Below, piece after piece: positions 16,106 to 23,245 of a DNA stretch of 64,000 bases. The DNA is taken from contig JAKRSD010000020.1 of assembly GCA_022402535.1 (NCBI GenBank), positions 523,333 to 587,332 on the forward strand. Reading direction: 5' to 3'. The notes under the pieces were generated by a model. That model was not told the origin of the DNA and did not search any database. It saw only the letters and a list, made by a program, of their open reading frames with translations. This DNA is from Flavobacteriales bacterium. GTDB taxonomy: Bacteria > Bacteroidota > Bacteroidia > CAIKAF01. Each line of letters begins with the position of its first letter. Positions within the stretch are counted from its first letter, which is position 1. Made by a program: the position numbers and the translations under genes.

Positions 16106-16759
16106 ATGGGTCGGTTATTGGCTTCATTCATCGGGGTATATTTTTTCTCATTTGCGCTGTATGCTCAATCTGCGCGAGATTATGGAGCGCCCCATTTTTC
16201 TATCAAAACTAATGTGTTGGCATTTGTGAATCCGCTGAGGCCTGCCTTGTTTGTTTCTTCAGACTATTTTATTTCGCCCCGATGGAGTGTGGATGCCGGC
16301 GCCGGCTGGTTTTTTGGAACCGCGTTACAGCCCAATATGGGCGAGTCGTTCAATGGCCTGCGCACCCGCTTTGGCATGAAGTATTTATTCCCCAACAGAA
16401 GAACCACCACTCCCTATATCGGCTGTGAAGTAAAGTACCATTATATCCGCGAAAAAAATTACGAATGGCTTTCTAGAGCCGGCGGCCAATACAATGAAAT
16501 CACTTTGTTGGGTCTAACGAGAAATACCGGAGGATTAGCCTTTCGGGGTGGGGCACATTTTTATTTTGGCAAGCGCAAATCGTTTCTGATGGATTTGTAT
16601 GCCGGGGTGGGATACCGCTTTACCCGCATGACCCGTGATCCCATTCCGGAGGATGCTGTTCTGGCCAATTTTGGGGTATTGGGATTCGATGACGGAGATT
16701 ATCATTTACCCGATATTTTGTTCGGAGTAAATCTGGGTTATCTGTTCAGAAAAAAATAG
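16106..16759 (+). CDS. Outer-membrane beta-barrel protein
   Basis: 217 residues with a signal peptide (FFSFALYAQS). The mature part has alternating hydrophobic and polar strands with many aromatic residues, for example WSVDAGAGWFFG, YIGCEVKYHYI, FRGGAHFYFG and LYAGVGYRF, and ends with GVNLGYLFRKK, all typical of small eight-stranded barrels of the DUF3575 or OmpA-like type. It starts six bases after the LVIVD gene, so the barrel may anchor or export the two lipoproteins; that link is inferred from order only. Confidence 0.75.
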   Translation: MGRLLASFIGVYFFSFALYAQSARDYGAPHFSIKTNVLAFVNPLRPALFVSSDYFISPRWSVDAGAGWFFGTALQPNMGESFNGLRTRFGMKYLFPNRRTTTPYIGCEVKYHYIREKNYEWLSRAGGQYNEITLLGLTRNTGGLAFRGGAHFYFGKRKSFLMDLYAGVGYRFTRMTRDPIPEDAVLANFGVLGFDDGDYHLPDILFGVNLGYLFRKK

Positions 16760-16807
16760 AACACATAACGGTTTGAAAGCTATTTTAAAACGCTCCTTAA
16801 CACCCAC

Positions 16808-17170
16808 ATGGCAACACATAATCAAACCGGAAAATTAGGCGAAGAATTGGCGGTTGAGTTTCTACAGGAAAAAGGCTATGAAATTCTTGAAAAAAACTGG
16901 CGCAAAGGCTATCTGGAAGTGGATATCATTGCGCTGGACGGAAACACACTGGTGATTGTGGAGGTGAAAACCCGTGCCGACCTGCACCACGGTTTACCCG
17001 AAGAGGCTATTACCCGAAAAAAAGAGAGGCACCTGATGGAAGCCGCTGAAGCTTATCTGGAATTGAATAACAGGGACAACGAAGTGCGCTTTGATATCAT
17101 TGCGGTTTGGGACACAGACTCAAATGTACGCATCAACCATATACAGGAAGCGTTCACGGGCATGGGCTAA
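16808..17170 (+). CDS. YraN family (UPF0102) putative endonuclease
   Basis: 120 residues, full length for the family. Conserved blocks are GKLGEELAVEFLQEKGYEIL, YLEVDIIALDGNTLVIVEVKTR (the Asp and Glu-x-Lys of a restriction-endonuclease-like fold) and the closing VRFDIIAVW. The family is predicted to cut structured DNA but its biological role is not settled. It converges on the SPFH gene with two bases between stops. Confidence 0.92.
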   Translation: MATHNQTGKLGEELAVEFLQEKGYEILEKNWRKGYLEVDIIALDGNTLVIVEVKTRADLHHGLPEEAITRKKERHLMEAAEAYLELNNRDNEVRFDIIAVWDTDSNVRINHIQEAFTGMG

Positions 17171-17172
17171 GC

Positions 17173-18024
17173 CTATGTGGTGCCCGCCGAAACCACCGGA
17201 GTGGTAGATTTTTCGCTGCAAAGCACCACCAGTAGATTGCTGACCATAGCCGCTTTTTTGTCGGCATCAAACTCCACCACTTTTTTGGCCGAAAGCTGGT
17301 CAAGCGCCATTTCCACCATACCTACGGCGCCCTCCACAATTTGTTTACGGGCCGCCACCACCGCCTGTGCCTGCTGCCTTTGCAGCATAGCGCCGGCTAT
17401 TTCGGGTGCATAAGAAAGGTGCGAAATGCGGGCTTCAATCACTTCGATTCCGGCAATGGAAACCCTTTCGGAAATTTCATTTTCCAATACGCGGTTTATT
17501 TCGCTGCTGCTCTCGCGCAGGGTGTACTGGGCATGTTCATCCTCGTGGTTATCATATGCATAAGCCCCCGCCAGTTGGCGAATGGCTGCTTCGCTCTGAA
17601 TACTCACAAACTGTTGGTAATTTTCTACTTCAAACGCAGCTTTAAAGGTTTCTTTTACCCGCCAAACCACTACGGCACCGATAATAATCGGATTACCCGA
17701 CTTGTCGTTAACCTTCAATTGTGATGATTCTAAATTACGGGCCCGAAGCGAAACTTTTCTTTTAATATAGAACGGATTCACCCATACAAAGCCGTCTTTT
17801 TTAATGGTTCCCGTATATTTACCGAAGAGGGTGCAAACCCGTGAACTGTTGGGTTCCACCGCCACAAAACCGGTGGCCAGAAAAAAGGAAACAAATCCGA
17901 CAATTCACGCAAACGGCAGATTTTCTGTCACAATCAAAAAGCCGGTGAAGCCCATTCCGACAAAAACAACAAAAAGCATAAGCCAGCCTGAAGGCGGATG
18001 AATAATTCTTTCTTGGTTTTCCAT
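17173..18024 (-). pseudogene. SPFH/band 7 (stomatin-like) membrane protein with in-frame TGA
   Basis: The reading frame opens at ATG 18022-18024 with MENQERIIHPPSGWLM, a first membrane helix, and ENLPFA, then meets TGA at 17905-17907 (codon 40). The same frame continues at once with a second helix (IVGFVSFFLATGFVAVEP) and the complete SPFH domain (LFGKYTGTIKKDGFVWVNPF, GAVVVWRVKETFKAAFEV, IQSEAAIRQLA) to a stop at 17173. Without the TGA it would be a normal 283-residue member. One base change restores a sense codon (TGG, CGA or GGA). An internal GTG at 17865 could start a form lacking the membrane anchor. A -7 box upstream is intact. Recent nonsense mutation or sequence error both fit. Confidence 0.8.
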
Positions 18025-18051
18025 GTGTTTTAGAAATAAAGGTTTGTAACG

Positions 18052-18059
18052 CAAAACTA
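18052..18059 (-). promoter_or_regulatory. -7 box of the SPFH gene
   Basis: TAGTTTTG on the minus strand matches TAnnTTTG exactly, 27 nt before ATG 18024. No clear -33 element. Confidence 0.4.
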
Positions 18060-18105
18060 TTTCCACAGGTGTTTAGCCCTCCTAAAAATTCGACAATTGG
18101 CAAGA

Positions 18106-18138
18106 TTTGGGACATAAAATCCGTATTTGCTATATTTG
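18106..18138 (+). promoter_or_regulatory. Promoter of the DUF6340 gene, predicted leaderless
   Basis: TTTG at 18106-18109, 21 nt spacer, TATATTTG at 18131-18138. The ATG begins at 18144, where transcription would be expected to start, so the mRNA probably has no leader. Confidence 0.7.
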
Positions 18139-18143
18139 GGCTG

Positions 18144-19181
18144 ATGAAAAAATTCTTTTGGATACTTCTCGCAGCTGTTTTTTTTGCATGGGGTTGCACC
18201 TCAAAACGAATTCCCGTTCAGGTGTTAAGGCCCGGAGAAATCACCCTGCCCCGGAGCATTGCCAAAGTAGGAATAACCCACAGAGCGGGCTTAAGAGGAA
18301 CAGGTCCGCTTCAGATTTTTGAAAATGGAAACCCTGCACTTCGTTTCCGGGATTTACGCATAGTAGCTCCCCAAAGTGCCATAGAAGCTTTTTATGTGGA
18401 ATTTTCTTCGTTTCCCAGATTTGAGGCCCGCGTGTTTACTACTTCTGAAAAGGTGGATTCACAGGCCATAAAAACACCTTTGCCCAACCCCGAAACCTTA
18501 AAAACATGGGAAAAAGACAGTTTGTGGGATGCCGTAATCAGTCTGGACGATTTTAAAGTAGACATGTTTTCCAGCGGGGGTATTTATCCTTCCCCTTATT
18601 ACGACACACAGGGGAAATTATACACGCTTCCCCGTTTTCAGGAAGGGCGAAGAATACGATTTACGGGATTTTGGAAAGTGTATAATACCCGAACGGGCGC
18701 CGTAATATTTGAAAAAACCACCGAAACCGAATTGTTTTTTGCTTCCAATGGCTTTAATGCCGACGATATATACCGTATGCTGCCCGAAAGGCGGGGAAGT
18801 GTAGAAAACACGGCTCAGGTAAATGCCATCAGTTTGGCCAAACAGTTTATTCCGTACTGGCAGACGGCATCGCGCCGTATCTATTTAGGACAGACCGACC
18901 CCTGGCTCGAAGCGGCAGACAGTGCCGAAGTGGGCAATTGGATCTCAGCACTGAAACAATGGGAGAGGATTGAGAAAAAAGCCGTTTTGAGACCCTTCCG
19001 TAGGCAGGTGGTGTATAACCTCTCGGTAGCCAACGAGGTGTTGGGCCGATTTGAAGAAGCCGAGAAATGGGCAAAGTATGGGCAGAAAAAATTCAAAAAC
19101 CGGGAGTTTGATGGCGCACTCTTGTATTTAGACAGACGCCGAATTGAAAACCGTGAGCTGGATGAACAGCTGAACGAATAG
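18144..19181 (+). CDS. DUF6340 family lipoprotein
   Basis: 345 residues from ATG 18144; the longer frame from 18069 runs through the promoter and is rejected. The signal peptide ends in a lipobox (FFAWGCTSKR). The next segment, PVQVLRPGEITLPRSIAKVGI, and the middle part (DSLWDAVISLDDFKVD, GFWKVYNTRTGAVIFEK) fit the DUF6340 family, Bacteroidota lipoproteins with a C-terminal TPR-like helical part (VGNWISALKQWERIEKK, RRQVVYNLSVANEVLGRFEEAEKWAKYGQ). It is probably a periplasmic scaffold; function is unknown. Confidence 0.75.
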   Translation: MKKFFWILLAAVFFAWGCTSKRIPVQVLRPGEITLPRSIAKVGITHRAGLRGTGPLQIFENGNPALRFRDLRIVAPQSAIEAFYVEFSSFPRFEARVFTTSEKVDSQAIKTPLPNPETLKTWEKDSLWDAVISLDDFKVDMFSSGGIYPSPYYDTQGKLYTLPRFQEGRRIRFTGFWKVYNTRTGAVIFEKTTETELFFASNGFNADDIYRMLPERRGSVENTAQVNAISLAKQFIPYWQTASRRIYLGQTDPWLEAADSAEVGNWISALKQWERIEKKAVLRPFRRQVVYNLSVANEVLGRFEEAEKWAKYGQKKFKNREFDGALLYLDRRRIENRELDEQLNE

Positions 19182-19254
19182 GTAATATGATTGCATTCCC
19201 GCAAACAAATGTTACTCAACTTTCTGATTTCGTGTTTTTGTAAAAAGATTTTTT

Positions 19255-19262
19255 TACTTTTG
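19255..19262 (+). promoter_or_regulatory. -7 box of prs-rplY
   Basis: TACTTTTG, exact TAnnTTTG match, 22 nt before the prs ATG. The nearest TTTG is only 14 nt upstream. Confidence 0.5.
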
Positions 19263-19284
19263 CCCTCCTTTTTACGGGACATCT

Positions 19285-20217
19285 ATGTCGGCAACAGTAA
19301 AATTTTATTCAGGCAGAGCAACCAAAGACCTCGCAGAAAAAATTGCGACGGCTTACGGCTGCACTATGGGTAATGTAAATCTGGCCCACTTCAGCGATGG
19401 CGAAATACAGCCCAGCTTTGAAGACAGCATTCGCGGTTGCGACGTGTTTATTGTCCAGTCTACATTTCCGCCTGCCGATAATTTAATGGAGCTGCTTCTT
19501 ATGATTGATGCCGCAAAACGCGCATCTGCCCGCCAGATTGTTGCCGTGCTTCCGTATTTCGGTTATGCCCGTCAGGATAGAAAAGACAAACCGCGAGTTT
19601 CCATCGGCGCTAAATTGGTAGCCAACCTGCTTTCTGCTGCCGGTGCCACCCGAATCATGACCATGGATTTACATGCCGATCAGATTCAGGGCTTTTTCGA
19701 CTATCCGGTTGACCACCTTTTTGCATCCTCAATTTTTGCCCCATACATTCAAAGTCTCGGTTTAGAAAACATTACGATTGCAGCCCCGGATATCGGCGGT
19801 TCAAAGCGGGCCAATGCTTATTCTAAATACCTGAATGCCGAAATGGCACTTTGTTATAAAGTGCGCAAAAAAGCCAATGAAATTGAAAGTATGACGGTAA
19901 TCGGTGAAGTAGCCGGCAAACATATCCTTATGATTGATGATATGATTGATACAGGAGGAACACTGACTAAAGCTGCCGATATGATGATGGACAGAGGAGC
20001 ACTGAGCGTTAGAGCTTTCTGTACACACGCCGTACTTTCCGGAGGTGCATACGAAAAAATTGAAAAATCAGGTCTTACGGAATTGGTCGTAACGGACTCC
20101 ATTCCGCTGAAACAACAATCATCAAAAATCAGAGTGGTTTCCTGCGCTGATTTATTTGCCAATACCATTCATCGTCTGTTACATGACGAATCAATAAGTT
20201 CTCAGTTTATATTTTAA
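19285..20217 (+). CDS. prs: Ribose-phosphate pyrophosphokinase (PRPP synthase)
   Basis: 310 residues. Class I PRPP synthase signatures are clear: FSDGEIQPSFEDSIRGCDVF, the catalytic PYFGYARQDRKDKPR flexible loop, and the PRPP-binding loop LMIDDMIDTGGTLTKAA. It makes 5-phosphoribosyl diphosphate from ribose 5-phosphate and ATP for nucleotide, histidine, tryptophan and NAD synthesis. It is followed after 16 nt by rplY, a very widespread pairing. Confidence 0.96.
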   Translation: MSATVKFYSGRATKDLAEKIATAYGCTMGNVNLAHFSDGEIQPSFEDSIRGCDVFIVQSTFPPADNLMELLLMIDAAKRASARQIVAVLPYFGYARQDRKDKPRVSIGAKLVANLLSAAGATRIMTMDLHADQIQGFFDYPVDHLFASSIFAPYIQSLGLENITIAAPDIGGSKRANAYSKYLNAEMALCYKVRKKANEIESMTVIGEVAGKHILMIDDMIDTGGTLTKAADMMMDRGALSVRAFCTHAVLSGGAYEKIEKSGLTELVVTDSIPLKQQSSKIRVVSCADLFANTIHRLLHDESISSQFIF

Positions 20218-20233
20218 AAAAAACGGTTAAGTA

Positions 20234-20836
20234 ATGAAAACCATCGCTATTCAAGCCGAAGTAAAACAAACAACAGGTCGCAGTGCAGCTGCAAGAGCCC
20301 GTAAAGAAGGAAAAGTACCTTGTGTATTGTACGGAGGTTCCGAAAACATAAATCTGCTGGTAGAGGAGAAAGAATTAAACAAATTCTTATACACTCCCGA
20401 GGTAATGATTGCCGAAATCAACATTGACGGCGGAAAATCAGTGAAGGCTCTGGTACAGGATGCCCAGTTTCACCCGGTTTCTGACGCCACTATTCATGCG
20501 GATTTTCTGGAGCTTACTCCAGGTACTCCGGTTCGCGTGAGCCTTCCCATTAAGCCTGTAGGAAACTCGGTAGGCGTTCGTGCGGGGGGTAAGTTGAAAG
20601 AAATTCTTCGCAAACTGAAAGTGAAAGGAAACACTGAAAATCTGCCTGACTTTGTAGAGGTTGATATTACCAACGTAAACATTGGTCAGTCGGTGCGTGT
20701 TCGCGATATCAAAATTGACGGAGTTGAATTTTTAGACGCTCCCGAGAACGTTATCGTTACCGTATCGGCCACAAGAGCAACCCGTCAGGCTGCTGAAGAA
20801 GCTGCAGCTGCTGAAAAGGGTGGTAAGAAAAAATAA
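20234..20836 (+). CDS. rplY: 50S ribosomal protein L25 (Ctc form)
   Basis: 200 residues, the long Ctc/TL5 form with two domains. The N-terminal 5S rRNA-binding part shows TGRSAAARARKEGKVPCVLYGG and ALVQDAQFHPVSDATIHADFL. The C-terminal beta domain follows (PVRVSLPIKPVGNSVGVRAGG) and ends in an Ala-rich then Gly-Lys tail. It binds 5S rRNA in the large subunit. In many genomes pth follows; here a terminator and dus follow instead. Confidence 0.95.
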   Translation: MKTIAIQAEVKQTTGRSAAARARKEGKVPCVLYGGSENINLLVEEKELNKFLYTPEVMIAEINIDGGKSVKALVQDAQFHPVSDATIHADFLELTPGTPVRVSLPIKPVGNSVGVRAGGKLKEILRKLKVKGNTENLPDFVEVDITNVNIGQSVRVRDIKIDGVEFLDAPENVIVTVSATRATRQAAEEAAAAEKGGKKK

Positions 20837-20864
20837 TCAGACTAATCTGTTTAGATATTTGTCG

Positions 20865-20897
20865 GTGAACCTGCATTATGCGGGTTCACTTTTTTTG
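20865..20897 (+). terminator. Terminator of prs-rplY
   Basis: GTGAACC at 20865-20871 pairs with GGGTTCAC at 20882-20889 (inner GCAT/ATGC also pairs), followed by eight Ts. Confidence 0.85.
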
Positions 20898-20913
20898 TTG
20901 GAAGACCTTCATT

Positions 20914-20943
20914 TTTGCATGTCGCCCTCAATGCCTACTTTTG
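20914..20943 (+). promoter_or_regulatory. Promoter of dus, predicted leaderless with GTG start
   Basis: TTTG at 20914-20917, 18 nt, TACTTTTG at 20936-20943. The GTG start at 20948 falls where the transcript should begin, so the ATG at 20915 lies in the promoter and is excluded. Confidence 0.7.
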
Positions 20944-20947
20944 CATC

Positions 20948-21949
20948 GTGGTAAAAATCGGAAACATAGAATTGGGAAATTTCCCGTTGATTCTTGCGCC
21001 CATGGAGGATGTAAGCGATCCGCCTTTTCGTGCGCTTTGTAAAAAACAGGGCGCAGACCTCATGTTCACGGAATTTATTTCTTCCGAAGGACTCATTCGT
21101 CATGCCATTAAAAGCGTTAAAAAACTCGATATTTTCGAATACGAACGACCTATCGGCATTCAGATTTTTGGCGGCGAAATAGAATCTATGAAACTGGCGG
21201 CTGAAATGGCCGACGCCGTAAACCCCGATATTATTGACATTAACTACGGATGTCCCGTGAAAAAAGTGGTGTGCAAGGAAGCGGGAGCCGGGATTCTGAA
21301 AAACATTCCCAAAATGGTGGCTATGACCGCCGAAATCGTAAAATCCACCAACCTGCCCGTAACGGTTAAAACCCGCCTGGGCTGGGATGATAACAGTAAA
21401 CATATTGTAGAAGTGGCTGAACGTCTTCAGGATGTGGGCATACAAGGGCTCTCGATACATGGCCGTACCCGAGTGCAGATGTACAAAGGCGAAGCTGATT
21501 GGAGTTTGATTTCGGAAGTGAAAAACAATCCCCGTATGCGGATTCCAATTTTTGGAAACGGGGATATTAATACCCCGCAAAAAGCCCTCGAATACAAAAA
21601 TAAATTCGGTGTGGATGGGGTAATGATAGGCCGCGCAACCATCGGCTACCCCTGGTTCTTTAGAGAAGTGAAACACTTTATGGCCACGGGAGAATTATTG
21701 GCTCCACCAACCGTAGAAGAACGCGTGCAGGTTTGCAGGGAACATCTGCAAATGGCTATGCAGTGGAAGGGTGATAAATTAGGACTAATTGAAACCCGCA
21801 CCCATTATGGGAATTATTTCAGAGGATTACCCAATTTTAAAGATTTCCGCATAAAACTGGTTACTTCAGAAAATGCTGAGGAGGTTTTTGAAACCCTGGA
21901 GGCCATTCAAAATTACTACACCCAACACGGCGAACTGCTACCTGCCTGA
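20948..21949 (+). CDS. dusB: tRNA-dihydrouridine synthase, DusB/NifR3 type
   Basis: 333 residues, starting with GTG (VVKIGNIELGNFPLILAPM). Motifs of the FMN-dependent TIM barrel are LAPMEDVSDPPFRALC and INYGCPVKKVVCKEAGAG with the catalytic Cys. Also visible are TVKTRLGWDD, LSIHGRTRVQMYKGEADW and the phosphate-binding IFGNGDINT...GVMIGRATIGYPW. The enzyme reduces uridines in tRNA D-loops using NADPH. Assignment to DusB rather than another Dus subtype rests on overall pattern. The 3' end overlaps the convergent permease gene by 12 bases. Confidence 0.92.
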   Translation: MVKIGNIELGNFPLILAPMEDVSDPPFRALCKKQGADLMFTEFISSEGLIRHAIKSVKKLDIFEYERPIGIQIFGGEIESMKLAAEMADAVNPDIIDINYGCPVKKVVCKEAGAGILKNIPKMVAMTAEIVKSTNLPVTVKTRLGWDDNSKHIVEVAERLQDVGIQGLSIHGRTRVQMYKGEADWSLISEVKNNPRMRIPIFGNGDINTPQKALEYKNKFGVDGVMIGRATIGYPWFFREVKHFMATGELLAPPTVEERVQVCREHLQMAMQWKGDKLGLIETRTHYGNYFRGLPNFKDFRIKLVTSENAEEVFETLEAIQNYYTQHGELLPA

Positions 21950-23164
21950 ACGCAGAGATGCTGAAAAATACACCGGTTTTACCAATTGCATTCTGAAAAA
22001 GGAAACCAAAGCTCCCGTTATCAAAACGAGTGCTATGCTCAGTAAAATATCCCATCCGTTAATAATCACCGGATAGGGCGGCGCTCCGGCTTGCGGGCCT
22101 ACTTTCAGCCAACCCGTTTGAATTTGTAGCATACAAATACCCAGCCCCACAACCACTCCGATGAGGCAGCCAAAAAGGCTGATGAAAAAACCCTGTAACC
22201 AGAACACGCTTCGTATTTGCGAAGCGGATAGGCCCAGACTTCGAAGCACTGCGGTGTCTCTTCGTTTTTCCACCAGCAACATGGTCATGGAACCAAAAAT
22301 ATTGAACGAAGCCAAAATCAAAATAAATGTAAGAATAACCGTTAGCACAAAACGTTCAGTTTTAAACACTTTGTAAAATACGGCCTGTTGTTCCATTCTG
22401 TTTTTTACGGTTAAATCCTGCGGAAGAAACGGTTTAATGCGCTCTTTCACCCGGTCTGCATCAACCCCCGGTTTGAGGTCAATTTCATAAGCACTCATTC
22501 TGCCCTCGGCATCCAGCACTTCTTCTGCGATAGTATAAGGCACCCATATATATCGCGAATCATAATCCTGTTGAATGGAAAAAACTCCGCCAGGGAATAA
22601 GGCGTTGGACCGGTAGGGATTAAAAAGGTCGATTTTACGGCTTCTTTTTGGAAAGAAAAATACAATTCTCCGCGAAAGATTATCCAGATTAATACCCAAG
22701 ATATTGGCCACTCCGGCACCCACCAGTGCAAAACCGGTGCTGTCAGAAAAAATATCAGGATCTCCGTCCAGCATCAACGGTTCTATTTTTTTGTAGGCTG
22801 GATTGTCAGGGTTGATGCCTTTCAACACCCCGATATATTGTTTATCGCCATACATGAACAGGGCATTATCCTGCAACACGGGCGAAACATTTTCTACGCC
22901 TTCCACCTGCTTCAGTTTTTGGGTGAGGGAAGAATCGATATCGAACGTTTTACCTTCCAGTAATTCAATTTTTAACGGCGGGTCGGCATGATTAAAAAGA
23001 GAAATTACCCAAGATTCGAGTCCGTTGAATGCAGAAAGAAGAATAATTAATGCGGCCGTAATGACCATTACCGTAATAGCCGAAATGCCTGAGATGATAT
23101 TGATAACATTTCTCGATTTTTTAGAGAATAAATAGCGGAGAGCAATGAATGGAATTATCCTCAA
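21938..23164 (-). CDS. LolC/LolE-like ABC transporter permease (FtsX family)
   Basis: 408 residues. No ATG is available at the N-terminus; the best start is TTG 23164-23162, giving RIIPFIALRYLFSKKSRNVINIISGIS after the initiator, the usual family opening. A TTG at 23197 is the other option. One N-terminal helix is followed by a large periplasmic MacB-like domain (LKIELLEGKTFDID...VSPVLQD) and three C-terminal helices of the FtsX fold (LILASFNIFGSMTMLLVEKRRDTAVLRSLG). In Bacteroidota this single protein probably serves in lipoprotein release from the inner membrane with a LolD ATPase encoded elsewhere. Confidence 0.85.
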   Translation of the reverse strand: MRIIPFIALRYLFSKKSRNVINIISGISAITVMVITAALIILLSAFNGLESWVISLFNHADPPLKIELLEGKTFDIDSSLTQKLKQVEGVENVSPVLQDNALFMYGDKQYIGVLKGINPDNPAYKKIEPLMLDGDPDIFSDSTGFALVGAGVANILGINLDNLSRRIVFFFPKRSRKIDLFNPYRSNALFPGGVFSIQQDYDSRYIWVPYTIAEEVLDAEGRMSAYEIDLKPGVDADRVKERIKPFLPQDLTVKNRMEQQAVFYKVFKTERFVLTVILTFILILASFNIFGSMTMLLVEKRRDTAVLRSLGLSASQIRSVFWLQGFFISLFGCLIGVVVGLGICMLQIQTGWLKVGPQAGAPPYPVIINGWDILLSIALVLITGALVSFFRMQLVKPVYFSASLRSGR

Positions 23165-23199
23165 AACACAAACAATAATGGTGAGTGACAGCTGCAAAG

Positions 23200-23230
23200 T
23201 TGCAGAATTTTAAAGAGAATGATACTTTCG
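23200..23230 (+). promoter_or_regulatory. Promoter of the MMPL/RND gene
   Basis: TTG at 23200-23202, 20 nt, TACTTTCG at 23223-23230 (one mismatch to TAnnTTTG), ATG at 23246. The TTG belongs to a palindrome, CTGCAA-AG-TTGCAG at 23192-23205, which also covers the first possible TTG start of the divergent permease. Confidence 0.5.
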
Positions 23231-23245
23231 TTCTGATTTTAATAT

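Noticed and set aside
17905..17907. TGA as selenocysteine or reassigned codon
   Set aside because: SPFH proteins have no selenocysteine at this place, I see no obvious following hairpin, and TGA ends other genes in the window normally.
17819..18199. 126-codon minus-strand ORF over the SPFH N-terminus
   Set aside because: It is in another frame than the SPFH protein and overlaps the DUF6340 promoter; the true frame shows SPFH residues on both sides of the TGA.
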